From an uncultured Collinsella sp. (lineage in GTDB: Bacteria > Actinomycetota > Coriobacteriia > Coriobacteriales > Coriobacteriaceae): a DNA stretch of 64,000 bases. The stretch lies in the NCBI GenBank assembly GCA_900542905.1, contig UQPF01000002.1, forward strand, positions 62,001-126,000, written 5' to 3'. Both the position numbers and the translations under genes were made by a program. This document shows positions 26,619 to 34,623 of this stretch, one piece after another; position 1 is the first letter of the stretch; each line of letters begins with the position of its first letter. Below the pieces are notes generated by a model. It ran no database searches. It was not told where the DNA came from and saw nothing but the letters and a program-made list of their open reading frames with translations.

Positions 26619-27869
26619 TTATGAAGCGCGGACGAGGGGAAGGCAGAGGCAGTTGGGACCGCCAAAGCCGTTTGTCAGCTCGAAGATAGAGATGGGGACA
26701 AGTTCAATACCTGCCTGCTCCAGCGCTTTGTTGGTTTCGGCGTTTTCTTCGTAAACGCAGACCTTGCCGGGCTCCAAACAAAGGGTGCTTGTGGCATTGT
26801 TGGACCTTTCGACCTCTGCCGCTCCGGGATTTGAGCCACCGCAAGGGATAAATTGCAGCGAATTTGAGCCCAGGGCCAATCTCAACGCTTCTTTCAGTCC
26901 GCCTTCGACATGGCTCGCCCGGGTTGTCCTTTCCGATCTGCCCCGTGTGATGCGGTAGACCCGCGCTTGGTCGAGAAGTTCACGGGCAACGAGGAATGTC
27001 TCGTAGCCAACGCGAGTGAAATATGTGTCGAGATGAATGCAGAGGTCATCGTAGGGGACCTGAATGGCCCATACGGACTCAATAGTCGAGTTCTCATCCC
27101 AGAGCAAGTTATTTGCCAGGGTGTCTATCGCCGCCGGTTCGGTTCGCTGGGAGATTCCAACGGCTACGTTTTCGCTGTTGAGGTTGTGCAGGTCGCCGCC
27201 TTCAATGTGGAAAGTCGATTCATGCTTGAAGAACTGGGGAGTCTCGCAGAAATCCGGGTGATACGTAAAAATCGTTTTATAGGCGATAACCTCACGGTTG
27301 CGCTCTGGCCAGTACATATGGTTGAGCGTGACGCCTTCGCCGATGACGCTCGCCGGATCGCGAGTGAACCACATGGTGTTAAGGGGGCTTACGAGAAGGT
27401 CGTCGGGCGAGTATGCATCTCCCGTCAGTTTTGCGAGGCTGAATACCTCCTTATCCGTATCGAAGACCTGGGAGTAGCGGATGCCATTGACCGCTGCTTG
27501 AGCCAGGGCACGGGAGCCTTCGATGCACTCAAGATACTCGCGAATGGCAGATTCGAGCTCAATGCCCCGCGCGCCGCATTCTGAAATGTAGCTATCGATA
27601 AAAGAGTGGCGCGCCTGCTCTGTCGCATCAAGGGCTTCGGTAAGAAGGTTTTCGAGATAGAGAATCTCTACTCCTTCGTGCTCGAGCATCGCCGAGTAAG
27701 CATGATGCTCCCTAAGAGCCTTTTCAAGATCAAATGAGTTGCTAGAAGGGCGCAGCGTAAAGACTCGATTGAACTGCCCGTCGGGGTAGTTGCACGTTTC
27801 GGGGCCGGGACAGTGCAGGAGGACCCTTTTTAGCTTTCCTATTTCGTTTTGAACATGCAATGCGGACAT
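26619..27869 (-). CDS. Arginine deiminase family paralogue
   Basis: 416 aa from MSALHVQNEIGKLKRVLLH, with GAGGT before the ATG at 27869. Guanidino-modifying signature residues are kept: FTRDPA, FHIEGGDLHNL, the HLD in CIHLDTYFTRVG, and the nucleophile Cys in GGPNCLCLPL. ArcA at 29625-30869 has GGPRCMTMP at the last site, so the substrate pocket differs. The two proteins are clearly homologous but far from identical. It forms an operon with the Xre regulator and is divergent from the arcD-arcA operon. It may deiminate arginine under other conditions, or a related guanidino compound; sequence cannot decide. Confidence 0.85.
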   Translation of the reverse strand: MSALHVQNEIGKLKRVLLHCPGPETCNYPDGQFNRVFTLRPSSNSFDLEKALREHHAYSAMLEHEGVEILYLENLLTEALDATEQARHSFIDSYISECGARGIELESAIREYLECIEGSRALAQAAVNGIRYSQVFDTDKEVFSLAKLTGDAYSPDDLLVSPLNTMWFTRDPASVIGEGVTLNHMYWPERNREVIAYKTIFTYHPDFCETPQFFKHESTFHIEGGDLHNLNSENVAVGISQRTEPAAIDTLANNLLWDENSTIESVWAIQVPYDDLCIHLDTYFTRVGYETFLVARELLDQARVYRITRGRSERTTRASHVEGGLKEALRLALGSNSLQFIPCGGSNPGAAEVERSNNATSTLCLEPGKVCVYEENAETNKALEQAGIELVPISIFELTNGFGGPNCLCLPLVRAS

Positions 27870-27934
27870 GTGACCTCGCTTTGGCGATGAGTATTTATTG
27901 CTTCCATAGTGGCACATTACGAGATTGTTTCAAT

Positions 27935-28026
27935 TTACATCATATCTGTCACAGGTGAATGGCACGAACAGAGCTGCTAATTGATGTTAAACATCAATTA
28001 GCAAAGTAAATTGACGAATTACATCA
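27935..28026. promoter_or_regulatory. Divergent operator between deiminase paralogue and arcD operon
   Basis: A perfect inverted repeat with 12-bp arms, GCTAATTGATGT (27976-27987) and ACATCAATTAGC (27991-28002) around TAA, lies between the two divergent operons. Two further TTACATCA half-sites occur at 27935-27942 and 28019-28026, placed nearly symmetrically. The Xre regulator encoded next door is the obvious candidate binder. That assignment is inference. Confidence 0.7.
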
Positions 28027-28146
28027 ATCTAAAGGCCGTTTACGGGCCGATGGCTTTCGCTGGCGGGCGATGGGGCGGAAGGGTGTTTTGCGCGATGACA
28101 CAATGGCTTTGCCGGCAACGAAAAACCCCTGAATTAAGGAGGAGAG

Positions 28147-29583
28147 ATGGCAGAGACAGAAAAGAAGCGTGCCTTTCGAGTTCCGCACGTATACACCATC
28201 ATTCTCGTCTTGATGGCCGTATTTGCCGTTCTGACCTGGGTCGTGCCTTCGGGTTCGTTTGAACGCCAGGAGGTTAACGGCCGCGAGGTAACAGTTTCGG
28301 GCACCTATGCGCCTGTCGATAAGGTCTATACGGACGAGGACGGCAACGAGGTCGATCTTCGCCAAGGTGTCTTCGAAGTGCTTGAGGCTCCTGCGATCGG
28401 CATCCAGCAAGCGGTCGAGGTCGTTGCGTTCATTTTGATCGTGGGAGGTTCCTTCCAGGTCATCACGGCGACCGGAGCCATCACGAGCGGTGTTGCTCGA
28501 GTGGTGAAGAAGTTCAAGAGCAAGGACGTCCTCATCATCCCGATTCTGATGGTGCTCTTTGCCTTGGGTGGCAGCACCTTTGGTATGGCAGAGGAAACAC
28601 TTCCGTTCTTTGCGATTCTTATGCCGATCATGATGGCCATGGGCTTCGACTCAATTACGGCGTTCATGACGGTGTTTGTGGGTGCCCGTATCGGATACAT
28701 CGCATCTACCGTAAACCCGTTCAACGTCCTGATTTCCCAGGGCATCCTCGGTATCCAGGGCAACCCCCAGCTTTGGTTGCGTACTATCGCCCTTGTCGTG
28801 CTCACTGCAGTTGCCATCGCATGGGTTGTGATGTATGCCCTCAAGGTTAAGAAGAATCCCGAGGCATCCCCAGCTTTCCACGATGACATCGAGAAGCGCA
28901 AAGAGTTTGGTGCGGACGAGAATCTCCTCGATAGCGAGTTCACCGGTAGGCAGAAAGCCGTTATGGTTATTTTCGTGCTTGGACTTGCCGCCATCATTTG
29001 GGGTCTGGTGGCCCAGGGCTGGTACATGAACGAAATCTCTGCGATTTTCTTGGCCATGGCCCTTCTTTCGGGTGTAGTTTCCGGGATGAACGAGAAGGAG
29101 ATCGCGGGAGAGTTCGTTAAGGGAATTGCAGACTTCGCGTTCTCGGCCATTGTTGTCGGTCTTGCCCGCGGAATCCTCGTAATCGCCAACGACGGTCTCA
29201 TCATCGATACGATTCTCAATACGCTCGCCACGGCTCTCACTGGAGTTCCAGCCGTTATCTTTACGAGCATCCTCTATGTCGTGGATAACCTTCTGTCGAT
29301 CCTCGTTCCGAGCTCCTCGGGCATCGCTGCTCTTACGATTCCCATTTTCGGCCCGCTTGTTGAGCTGATGGGCTTAAACCCCGAGGCTGCAGTTACTGGT
29401 CTTTCCATGGGCAGCGCGGCCATGTCTCTCATTTCGCCAACAAGCGCGATGCTCGTTGCCGGTCTTGGCGTCTGCAAGATTCCGCTTGGCCAGTGGTGGA
29501 AGGTTGCTTGGAAATTCTTCCTGGTCGTGAGCGTTATCTGCATGGCATTCACTGCGGTTTCGGGCCTTATCCCCCTGCCGTAA
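28147..29583 (+). CDS. YfcC family transporter, probable arginine/ornithine exchanger
   Basis: 478 aa, with AAGGAGGAG before the ATG. About 11-12 hydrophobic segments; the pattern (VVPSGSFER near the N terminus, GGSTFGMAEETLPFFAILMP, GARIGYIASTVNPFNVLISQ, LVPSSSGIAALTIPIFGPL) fits the YfcC/DcuC-like group PF03606, members of which stand in for ArcD in arginine deiminase operons of several anaerobes. First gene of the operon arcD-like, arcA, argF, arcC2. Exchange of arginine for ornithine is inferred from the neighbourhood. Confidence 0.88.
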   Translation: MAETEKKRAFRVPHVYTIILVLMAVFAVLTWVVPSGSFERQEVNGREVTVSGTYAPVDKVYTDEDGNEVDLRQGVFEVLEAPAIGIQQAVEVVAFILIVGGSFQVITATGAITSGVARVVKKFKSKDVLIIPILMVLFALGGSTFGMAEETLPFFAILMPIMMAMGFDSITAFMTVFVGARIGYIASTVNPFNVLISQGILGIQGNPQLWLRTIALVVLTAVAIAWVVMYALKVKKNPEASPAFHDDIEKRKEFGADENLLDSEFTGRQKAVMVIFVLGLAAIIWGLVAQGWYMNEISAIFLAMALLSGVVSGMNEKEIAGEFVKGIADFAFSAIVVGLARGILVIANDGLIIDTILNTLATALTGVPAVIFTSILYVVDNLLSILVPSSSGIAALTIPIFGPLVELMGLNPEAAVTGLSMGSAAMSLISPTSAMLVAGLGVCKIPLGQWWKVAWKFFLVVSVICMAFTAVSGLIPLP

Positions 29584-29624
29584 AAGCAAAACCCTACATA
29601 CAGTTGTAAGAAAGAAGGATAGAG

Positions 29625-30869
29625 ATGAACAAAGGACTGAACGTTCATAGCGAGATTGGCGCCCTTAAGAAGGTATGCGTCCATCGCCCCGGTATGGATC
29701 TTGTAAACATGAAGGCGGAGGATTTCGACCGCGTCTGGATTCACGACGCGTTCTATTTGGACTATGCCCAGAAGGAGCACGATCAGTTTACCGACCTTCT
29801 TCGCGGCGCTGGTGCCGAGGTCGTCTATATGGAAGACCTGGTTGCCGAGACGTTCGATAAGGTCGAGGGCGCGCGTGCTCAGTTCATGGGAAAGTTCATG
29901 GACGAGTCGGGTATCAAGAACGCTGCTCTTCGCCAGGCGGTTGTCGAGAAGCTCGATTCCATCAAGGACAACAAGGAGTTTGTCCTTACGGCTATGGGCG
30001 GACTGTATGTGCGCGACCTCGAGATCCCGCATGTCGGCGGCTCTCTTGCCAGCCTGGACGGCGACGAGCTGAAGGGCGACGACATGGTCCTCTTCCCCAT
30101 GCCCGCCTCGTATTTCTCCCGTGACCCCCTGGCCGTCGTGGGCAAGGGCGCTACCATGAACCGCATGTACTGGAATCAGCGCAACCGCGAGGTTATCTTC
30201 TACGAAACGGTGCTCCGCAACCATCCCGATTACGCCGGTAGCCCCATCTGGTACGACCACAACAGCGAGTGGCATATCGAGGGCGGCGATATCCTCAACA
30301 TCAACGCCAAGACGCTCGCCATCGGTATTTCCGAGCGTACCCAGACTGCGGCCATCGATGAGCTCGCCAAGAATATGTTCTGGGGTTCTGATGAGGCCGA
30401 AATCGAGAACATCTATGCCATCAAGATTCCGCACGGCTATGCCTACATGCATCTCGACACCGTTTGCACGCAGGTCGATCGCGATAAGTTCACGGTTTAT
30501 CCCGGCATCTACCAGACGCTTCGTGCCTACCGCCTGACCAAGGGCGATACGGAGGGGGAGGTGCGTATCGAGGAACTCGAGGGCACCTTGCAGCATATCC
30601 TCGAGCTTGCGACGGGTATGGACCACATCACCATGATTGAGTGCGGTGGTGGCGACCCGATCGAGGCTTCTCGTGAGCAGTGGAACGATGGTTCCAACAC
30701 TCTTGCGGTCGCGCCGGGCAAGGTCTGCGTATATGAGCGCAACGTTGTCACTAACGATGCTCTTTACAAGGCCGGCGTCGAGCTGCTCGTCGCCCCCTCC
30801 GAGGAGCTTTCTCGCGGTCGCGGCGGCCCGCGTTGCATGACCATGCCGTTCTGGCGTGAGGAAATCTAG
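29625..30869 (+). CDS. arcA: Arginine deiminase
   Basis: 414 aa, standard length. Converts arginine to citrulline and ammonia. Motifs: FSRDPLAVVG (substrate-binding Asp), EWHIEGGDILNI, MHLDTVCTQVDR (catalytic His and Asp) and the nucleophile Cys in GRGGPRCMTMPFWR. AGAAGGA lies ahead of the ATG. It follows the exchanger gene by 41 bp and precedes ornithine carbamoyltransferase by 85 bp, the classical ADI order. Confidence 0.97.
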   Translation: MNKGLNVHSEIGALKKVCVHRPGMDLVNMKAEDFDRVWIHDAFYLDYAQKEHDQFTDLLRGAGAEVVYMEDLVAETFDKVEGARAQFMGKFMDESGIKNAALRQAVVEKLDSIKDNKEFVLTAMGGLYVRDLEIPHVGGSLASLDGDELKGDDMVLFPMPASYFSRDPLAVVGKGATMNRMYWNQRNREVIFYETVLRNHPDYAGSPIWYDHNSEWHIEGGDILNINAKTLAIGISERTQTAAIDELAKNMFWGSDEAEIENIYAIKIPHGYAYMHLDTVCTQVDRDKFTVYPGIYQTLRAYRLTKGDTEGEVRIEELEGTLQHILELATGMDHITMIECGGGDPIEASREQWNDGSNTLAVAPGKVCVYERNVVTNDALYKAGVELLVAPSEELSRGRGGPRCMTMPFWREEI

Positions 30870-30954
30870 TCAGCGTTAGCGTATCTGGGCGGCGTGCGTG
30901 CGTCCGCGCCGCCCATCCCCCTTGTGTGTTCCAACAACCGAAAGGACTCAAATC

Positions 30955-31962
30955 ATGGCTCTTAATCTTTCTGGTCGAAGCGTTCTTACCCTGCTTGACT
31001 TTACGTCCGAGGAAATCGAGTACATGCTCGACCTCTCAAAGAACTTCAAGGATATGAAGCGCGCCGGTTATCCGCACCGCTTTCTTGAGGGCAAGAACAT
31101 TGTCCTGCTGTTTGAGAAGACCTCCACGCGCACGCGCTGCGCCTTCGAGGTCGGCGGTATGGACTTGGGTATGGGCGTGACCTATCTCGACCCCGGCTCG
31201 TCGCAGATGGGCAAGAAAGAGTCCATCGAGGATACCGCCCGCGTACTCGGTCGTATGTATGACGGCATCGAGTATCGCGGCTCCGATCAGTCTATTGTCG
31301 AGGAGCTTGCCGCCAAGGCCGGCGTTCCCGTTTGGAACGGCCTGACGAACGAGTACCATCCCACCCAGGCTCTTGCCGATATTCTCACCATGCGTGAGGA
31401 GTTCGGCGACACGCGCGGCATGAAGCTCACTTACATGGGCAAGGAGCAGGGCAACGTCAGCGACTCCCTGATGGTTATCTGCGCCAAGCTCGGCATTAAC
31501 TTCTGCTCCTGCGGACCCAAGGGCGATGTCGAGGGCGCCACGCACTTCGATCCCGAGCTTCTTGAGCGCTGCCAGGAGATCGCCGCTCAGAATGGCTGCA
31601 CGATCCAGCTCACTGAGGATATCGACAAGGGCGTCAAGGATGCAGACGTGATCTATACGGACGTTTGGGTCGGTATGGGCCAGGCTGAGGAGCTGTGGAA
31701 GAGCCGAATCGATCTTCTCTCTCCCTATCGAGTAACGCCCGAGGTCATGGCCAAGGCAAACCCCGGCGCCATCTTTATGCACTGCCTGCCGAGCTTCCAC
31801 GATACGCAGACCACCATCGGCGCCGAGATTGCCGAGAAGTTCGGCGTGACCGAGATGGAGGTTTCCGACGAGGTCTTTGAGAGCGCGCAGTCTCGCGTGT
31901 TCCAGGAGGCCGAGAACCGCATGCATACCATTAAGGCCATGATGTACGCGACGCTTCGCTAG
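30955..31962 (+). CDS. argF: Ornithine carbamoyltransferase (catabolic context)
   Basis: 335 aa from MALNLSGRSVLTLLDF, with GAAAGGA upstream. Carbamoyl-phosphate motif STRTRCAFE, ornithine/citrulline side motifs HPTQALAD, MHCLPSFHD, and DxxxxMG (TDVWVGMGQ) are present. In this operon the enzyme runs in the catabolic direction, citrulline plus phosphate to ornithine plus carbamoyl phosphate, so arcB would be an equally good name. It lies directly upstream of arcC2 (23 bp). Confidence 0.97.
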   Translation: MALNLSGRSVLTLLDFTSEEIEYMLDLSKNFKDMKRAGYPHRFLEGKNIVLLFEKTSTRTRCAFEVGGMDLGMGVTYLDPGSSQMGKKESIEDTARVLGRMYDGIEYRGSDQSIVEELAAKAGVPVWNGLTNEYHPTQALADILTMREEFGDTRGMKLTYMGKEQGNVSDSLMVICAKLGINFCSCGPKGDVEGATHFDPELLERCQEIAAQNGCTIQLTEDIDKGVKDADVIYTDVWVGMGQAEELWKSRIDLLSPYRVTPEVMAKANPGAIFMHCLPSFHDTQTTIGAEIAEKFGVTEMEVSDEVFESAQSRVFQEAENRMHTIKAMMYATLR

Positions 31963-31985
31963 TAGCTGGGAAGTGAACGAACACT

Positions 31986-32948
31986 ATGAGTAAACCGTAC
32001 GGAAAGCCCGATCGTATTGTCGTCGCCCTCGGCGGCAACGCCCTCGGCAACAACCCCGTCGAGCAGATCGAGGCCGTGAGCAACACCGCCCACGCCCTCC
32101 TCGGCCTCATCGAGCAGGGCAACGAGATCATCATCACCCACGGCAACGGCCCGCAGGTCGGCATGATCCAGAACGCCTTCGCCGCCGCCCACGACGCCAT
32201 CGGCACCCCCGAGATGCCGCTGCCCGAGTGCGGCGCCATGTCCCAGGGCTACATCGGCTACCACCTGCAGCAGGGCATCGGCCGCGAGATGCACAAGCGC
32301 TACAAGCGCTGGCACGCCGCCACCGTCGTCACCCAGATCGAGTGCGACCCGGATGATCCCGCGTTCAAGAACCCGACCAAGCCGATCGGCCCCTTCTACA
32401 CCGAGGAGCAGGCCAAGGAGTTCATGGCCGAGGATCCCTCCAAGGTCTTCGTCGAGGATTCCGGCCGCGGCTGGCGTCGCGTCGTCGCCTCCCCCGACCC
32501 CAAGAAGATCGTCGAGGCCGACTCCATCCTCAACCTGCTCGACAACGAGTTCATCGTCATCGCCTGCGGTGGCGGCGGCATCCCCGTCGTCCGCGACTAC
32601 GAGAACAAGGGCTGCTACAAGGGCGTTCCCGCCGTCATCGACAAGGACCTGGGCGGCGAGCTGCTGGCCGAGGACTGCGATGCCGACGTTCTGTTCCTGC
32701 TGACCGCCGTCGAGCATGTCGCCATCAACTTCGGCAAGCCCAACCAGGAGGAGCTCGAGGACCTCACCGCCGACGAGGCCGAGCGCCTGGCCGATGAGGG
32801 TCAGTTCGGCAAGGGCTCCATGGAGCCCAAGGTCCGCGCCGCCATCAAGTTCGCCCGCTCCCGCAAGGGCCGCACATGCATCATCGGCGCCCTGGACAAG
32901 GCCGCCGAGACCATGGCCGGCCTCTCCGGTACCCGCATCCACGAGTAG
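31986..32948 (+). CDS. arcC: Carbamate kinase, copy 2
   Basis: 320 aa, same motifs as copy 1 (VVALGGNALG, THGNGPQVG, ACGGGGIPVV). It closes the arcD-arcA-argF-arcC operon. Only residue 5 differs from copy 1. The first six codons (ATGAGTAAACCGTACGGA) are unlike those of copy 1, marking the left boundary of the shared tract. The ribosome-binding site (GGGAAGTGAAC) is weaker than usual and overlaps the spacing to argF. Confidence 0.96.
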   Translation: MSKPYGKPDRIVVALGGNALGNNPVEQIEAVSNTAHALLGLIEQGNEIIITHGNGPQVGMIQNAFAAAHDAIGTPEMPLPECGAMSQGYIGYHLQQGIGREMHKRYKRWHAATVVTQIECDPDDPAFKNPTKPIGPFYTEEQAKEFMAEDPSKVFVEDSGRGWRRVVASPDPKKIVEADSILNLLDNEFIVIACGGGGIPVVRDYENKGCYKGVPAVIDKDLGGELLAEDCDADVLFLLTAVEHVAINFGKPNQEELEDLTADEAERLADEGQFGKGSMEPKVRAAIKFARSRKGRTCIIGALDKAAETMAGLSGTRIHE

Positions 32949-33047
32949 TCTCTACTCCGTTGCCTCTCTCGTGGGCGCCAGGCAAGGCGCCCACAAACTA
33001 GCCTCTCTTCATGAGCCCCGCAGTCCGCTCCGACTGCGGGGCTTTTG
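32004..33047 (+). repeat. 1044-bp direct repeat containing arcC, copy 2
   Basis: Partner of 24879-25922. Recombination between the two would excise a 7.1-kb circle carrying the Xre regulator, both deiminases, the exchanger and argF, leaving one arcC under the arcC1 promoter. Confidence 0.92.
33016..33047 (+). terminator. Intrinsic terminator of the arc operon
   Basis: CCCCGCAGTC (33016-33025) pairs with GACTGCGGGG (33032-33041), followed by CTTTTG. Identical to the terminator after arcC1. Confidence 0.85.
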
Positions 33048-33054
33048 TTTCAAC

Positions 33055-33085
33055 CCGGCACTTAGGGACGTTCCTTTCCTGCCGG
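33055..33085. repeat. CCGGCA/TGCCGG hairpin, third copy of a dispersed motif
   Basis: The block TAGGGACGTTCCTTTCCTG followed by CCGGC repeats, with small changes, the hairpins at 12013-12045 and 18748-18780 that follow the two FHA copies. Here it follows the arc operon terminator and directly precedes the MITE-like element at 33100. Confidence 0.55.
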
Positions 33086-33099
33086 CAGCCTAGGGCTGG

Positions 33100-33216
33100 T
33101 CATTGGGGACAGACTTAAATGCGTGGCACCGATCAACTGCGGAAAGCGCATCCCACAATGAGTGTCCAAAGCGGGGCACAGTTTCCCAGGTACTCATTTA
33201 AGTCTGTCCCCAATGA
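33100..33216. mobile_element. MITE-like element with 22-bp perfect terminal inverted repeats
   Basis: Arms 33100-33121 and 33195-33216 are exact reverse complements (left arm core CATTGGGGACAGACTTAAAT). The 73-bp interior has no coding capacity. Small size and perfect ends suggest a non-autonomous element or REP-type unit mobilised in trans. Part of the arm (CAATGAGTG) recurs inside and just outside. Confidence 0.6.
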
Positions 33217-33227
33217 GTGCCCAATGA

Positions 33228-34262
33228 CTAGTAGTAGGCCCACATGGCTTCGACTTCGTTGAGGACCTCTACGACGCCCCAGCGTCGGGCGCTGCGGCTG
33301 GCCGAGTTGGGATCGAAGACTTCAATCTGGTCGGCGTCGTCAATACCGTAAAGCACAATGTAGTGGCCCACGTTGGTAAAGGTGCCCGGCCGAACGGCGG
33401 CGATGACGGGCGCTCCCGAACGCAGCGCCTGAGTCATCGAGTCGCGATCGTTATGAAGCTCCGTTCCGTTAAGTCCCAACTGCCACGCACCGCTCGTCAT
33501 AAACGACCATTCGGTTGCACCGGTGGGGGCGTAATTGCCTGCCTCGGAAAGCGCGCACATATCGACGGGAGTCATATCGGTGCGTCCCGTCTTAAAGATA
33601 TAGACCATGGTGAGGCACGTAGGCCCGCAAGCATTTTGGCGGATGGTACCGCCGGCGTAAGGCAGCTCCGACCATGCAGGGTCGATCTGATAGATATGGG
33701 GCATCGTGCCGGCTTGCCATTGCGAGCGCGGGGTCGAAAAGGCGAAAGAATAACCGGGCGCGACGGGGGCCTTGAGCAGCTTGTCCTCGGCGGTGGGCTC
33801 GAGACCGGCCGAGCCGTGGGACATACAGGAGCTCATAAGCACAAAGACCAGACAGATGAGGATAGAGCACAGTGCGAGGCAAAGCCGACGAGCCGGCAGG
33901 GCGGGGGCATTCACGTACGATGTCGAGCGGTAGGGCTTGCCGTCGCGTCCGCCTTGGGGATGCGAAAAGAAGCGGTTGATATGGCTGCCGGGCTGACGTG
34001 CGCCGTTGCGGCGCAGTTGCGGAACCTCGGCTTGGCGCTGTCGAGTGCGCGCGCCCAAGCGGCTATCTTGCTGTGCGCTTGTGCCCGTGCTCGGACGGCC
34101 ACTCTGCCGTGTTCTGTTTGTCTGCTGCCGAGACGAAGGCTTGGGTTGCTCTTGAGGGCGTTGCGGATTGCTGCTCGTGGCACTTCTGGGCGTCGGCGTG
34201 GTGCGGCCAGCAAGGCGAACGCTTTGTCGCCGTTGATCACCGTCGTTGTATCCGTATGCCAT
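33228..34262 (-). CDS. Membrane-anchored C39-like cysteine peptidase
   Basis: 344 aa. Residues 1-120 are a basic, Arg/Gln/Pro-rich disordered cytoplasmic part. One hydrophobic helix (about 126-148, LCLALCSILICLVFVLMSS) then exports the rest. The C-terminal domain (about 185-344) has the peptidase C39-like 2 layout: IRQNACGPTCLTMVY with the catalytic Cys, a His in NVGHYIVLYG, and the Asp of VFDPNS. It is probably an extracytoplasmic protease or an amidase of cell-wall peptides. There is no neighbouring bacteriocin gene, so a processing role for the ranthipeptides, 16 kb away, is only a remote possibility. Confidence 0.78.
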   Translation of the reverse strand: MAYGYNDGDQRRQSVRLAGRTTPTPRSATSSNPQRPQEQPKPSSRQQTNRTRQSGRPSTGTSAQQDSRLGARTRQRQAEVPQLRRNGARQPGSHINRFFSHPQGGRDGKPYRSTSYVNAPALPARRLCLALCSILICLVFVLMSSCMSHGSAGLEPTAEDKLLKAPVAPGYSFAFSTPRSQWQAGTMPHIYQIDPAWSELPYAGGTIRQNACGPTCLTMVYIFKTGRTDMTPVDMCALSEAGNYAPTGATEWSFMTSGAWQLGLNGTELHNDRDSMTQALRSGAPVIAAVRPGTFTNVGHYIVLYGIDDADQIEVFDPNSASRSARRWGVVEVLNEVEAMWAYY

Positions 34263-34623
34263 TCGTACCGCCTTGTCTCATGTATAACCTGTCTATCCTA
34301 CAAAAAAGATGTGCAACAAATGGGTCCGCGCGTCAAAAGCTCGGTAAACGGTACGAAAGGCGCAAAACACACGGCCTCAAAAACATCTCTATATGCGTCC
34401 GATGAGCGTACGCCCGTCGGACGGGCGACAACAATGAGCGGCAAACCGTGCCGTTCGTCCCAAAAACGGCGCCGCTCGTTTTGCAGTTCTGCCTTCGGTC
34501 GAGCCACAAGCGGCGCTGCTGTGCCAAGGCCGTATTGTAAAGCCACGAAATAAAAGCGCGCGGCAAAACAGACCGCGCAAGGGGTGACGCCAAAGAGGCG
34601 TCAATAAGGAAAGGAGGGGAACA
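34263..34623. other. Divergent promoter region with several hairpins
   Basis: No gene is supported. Short hairpins occur at about 34410 (CGCCCGTC paired with GACGGGCG), 34556-34580 (GCGCGG/CCGCGC) and 34589-34605 (GACGCC/GGCGTC), the last two in the leader of the permease gene. TGTGCAACAAA at 34310-34320 is a half-site of the palindromes noted at 8164 and 46852. The permease has the strong site AAAGGAGGGG. Confidence 0.4.

Noticed and set aside
33228..34262. C39-like protein as the leader peptidase of the RiPP locus
   Set aside because: It is 16 kb away in core-like GC, has its own promoter region and belongs to the general C39-like 2 family. There is no evidence linking it to the precursors.
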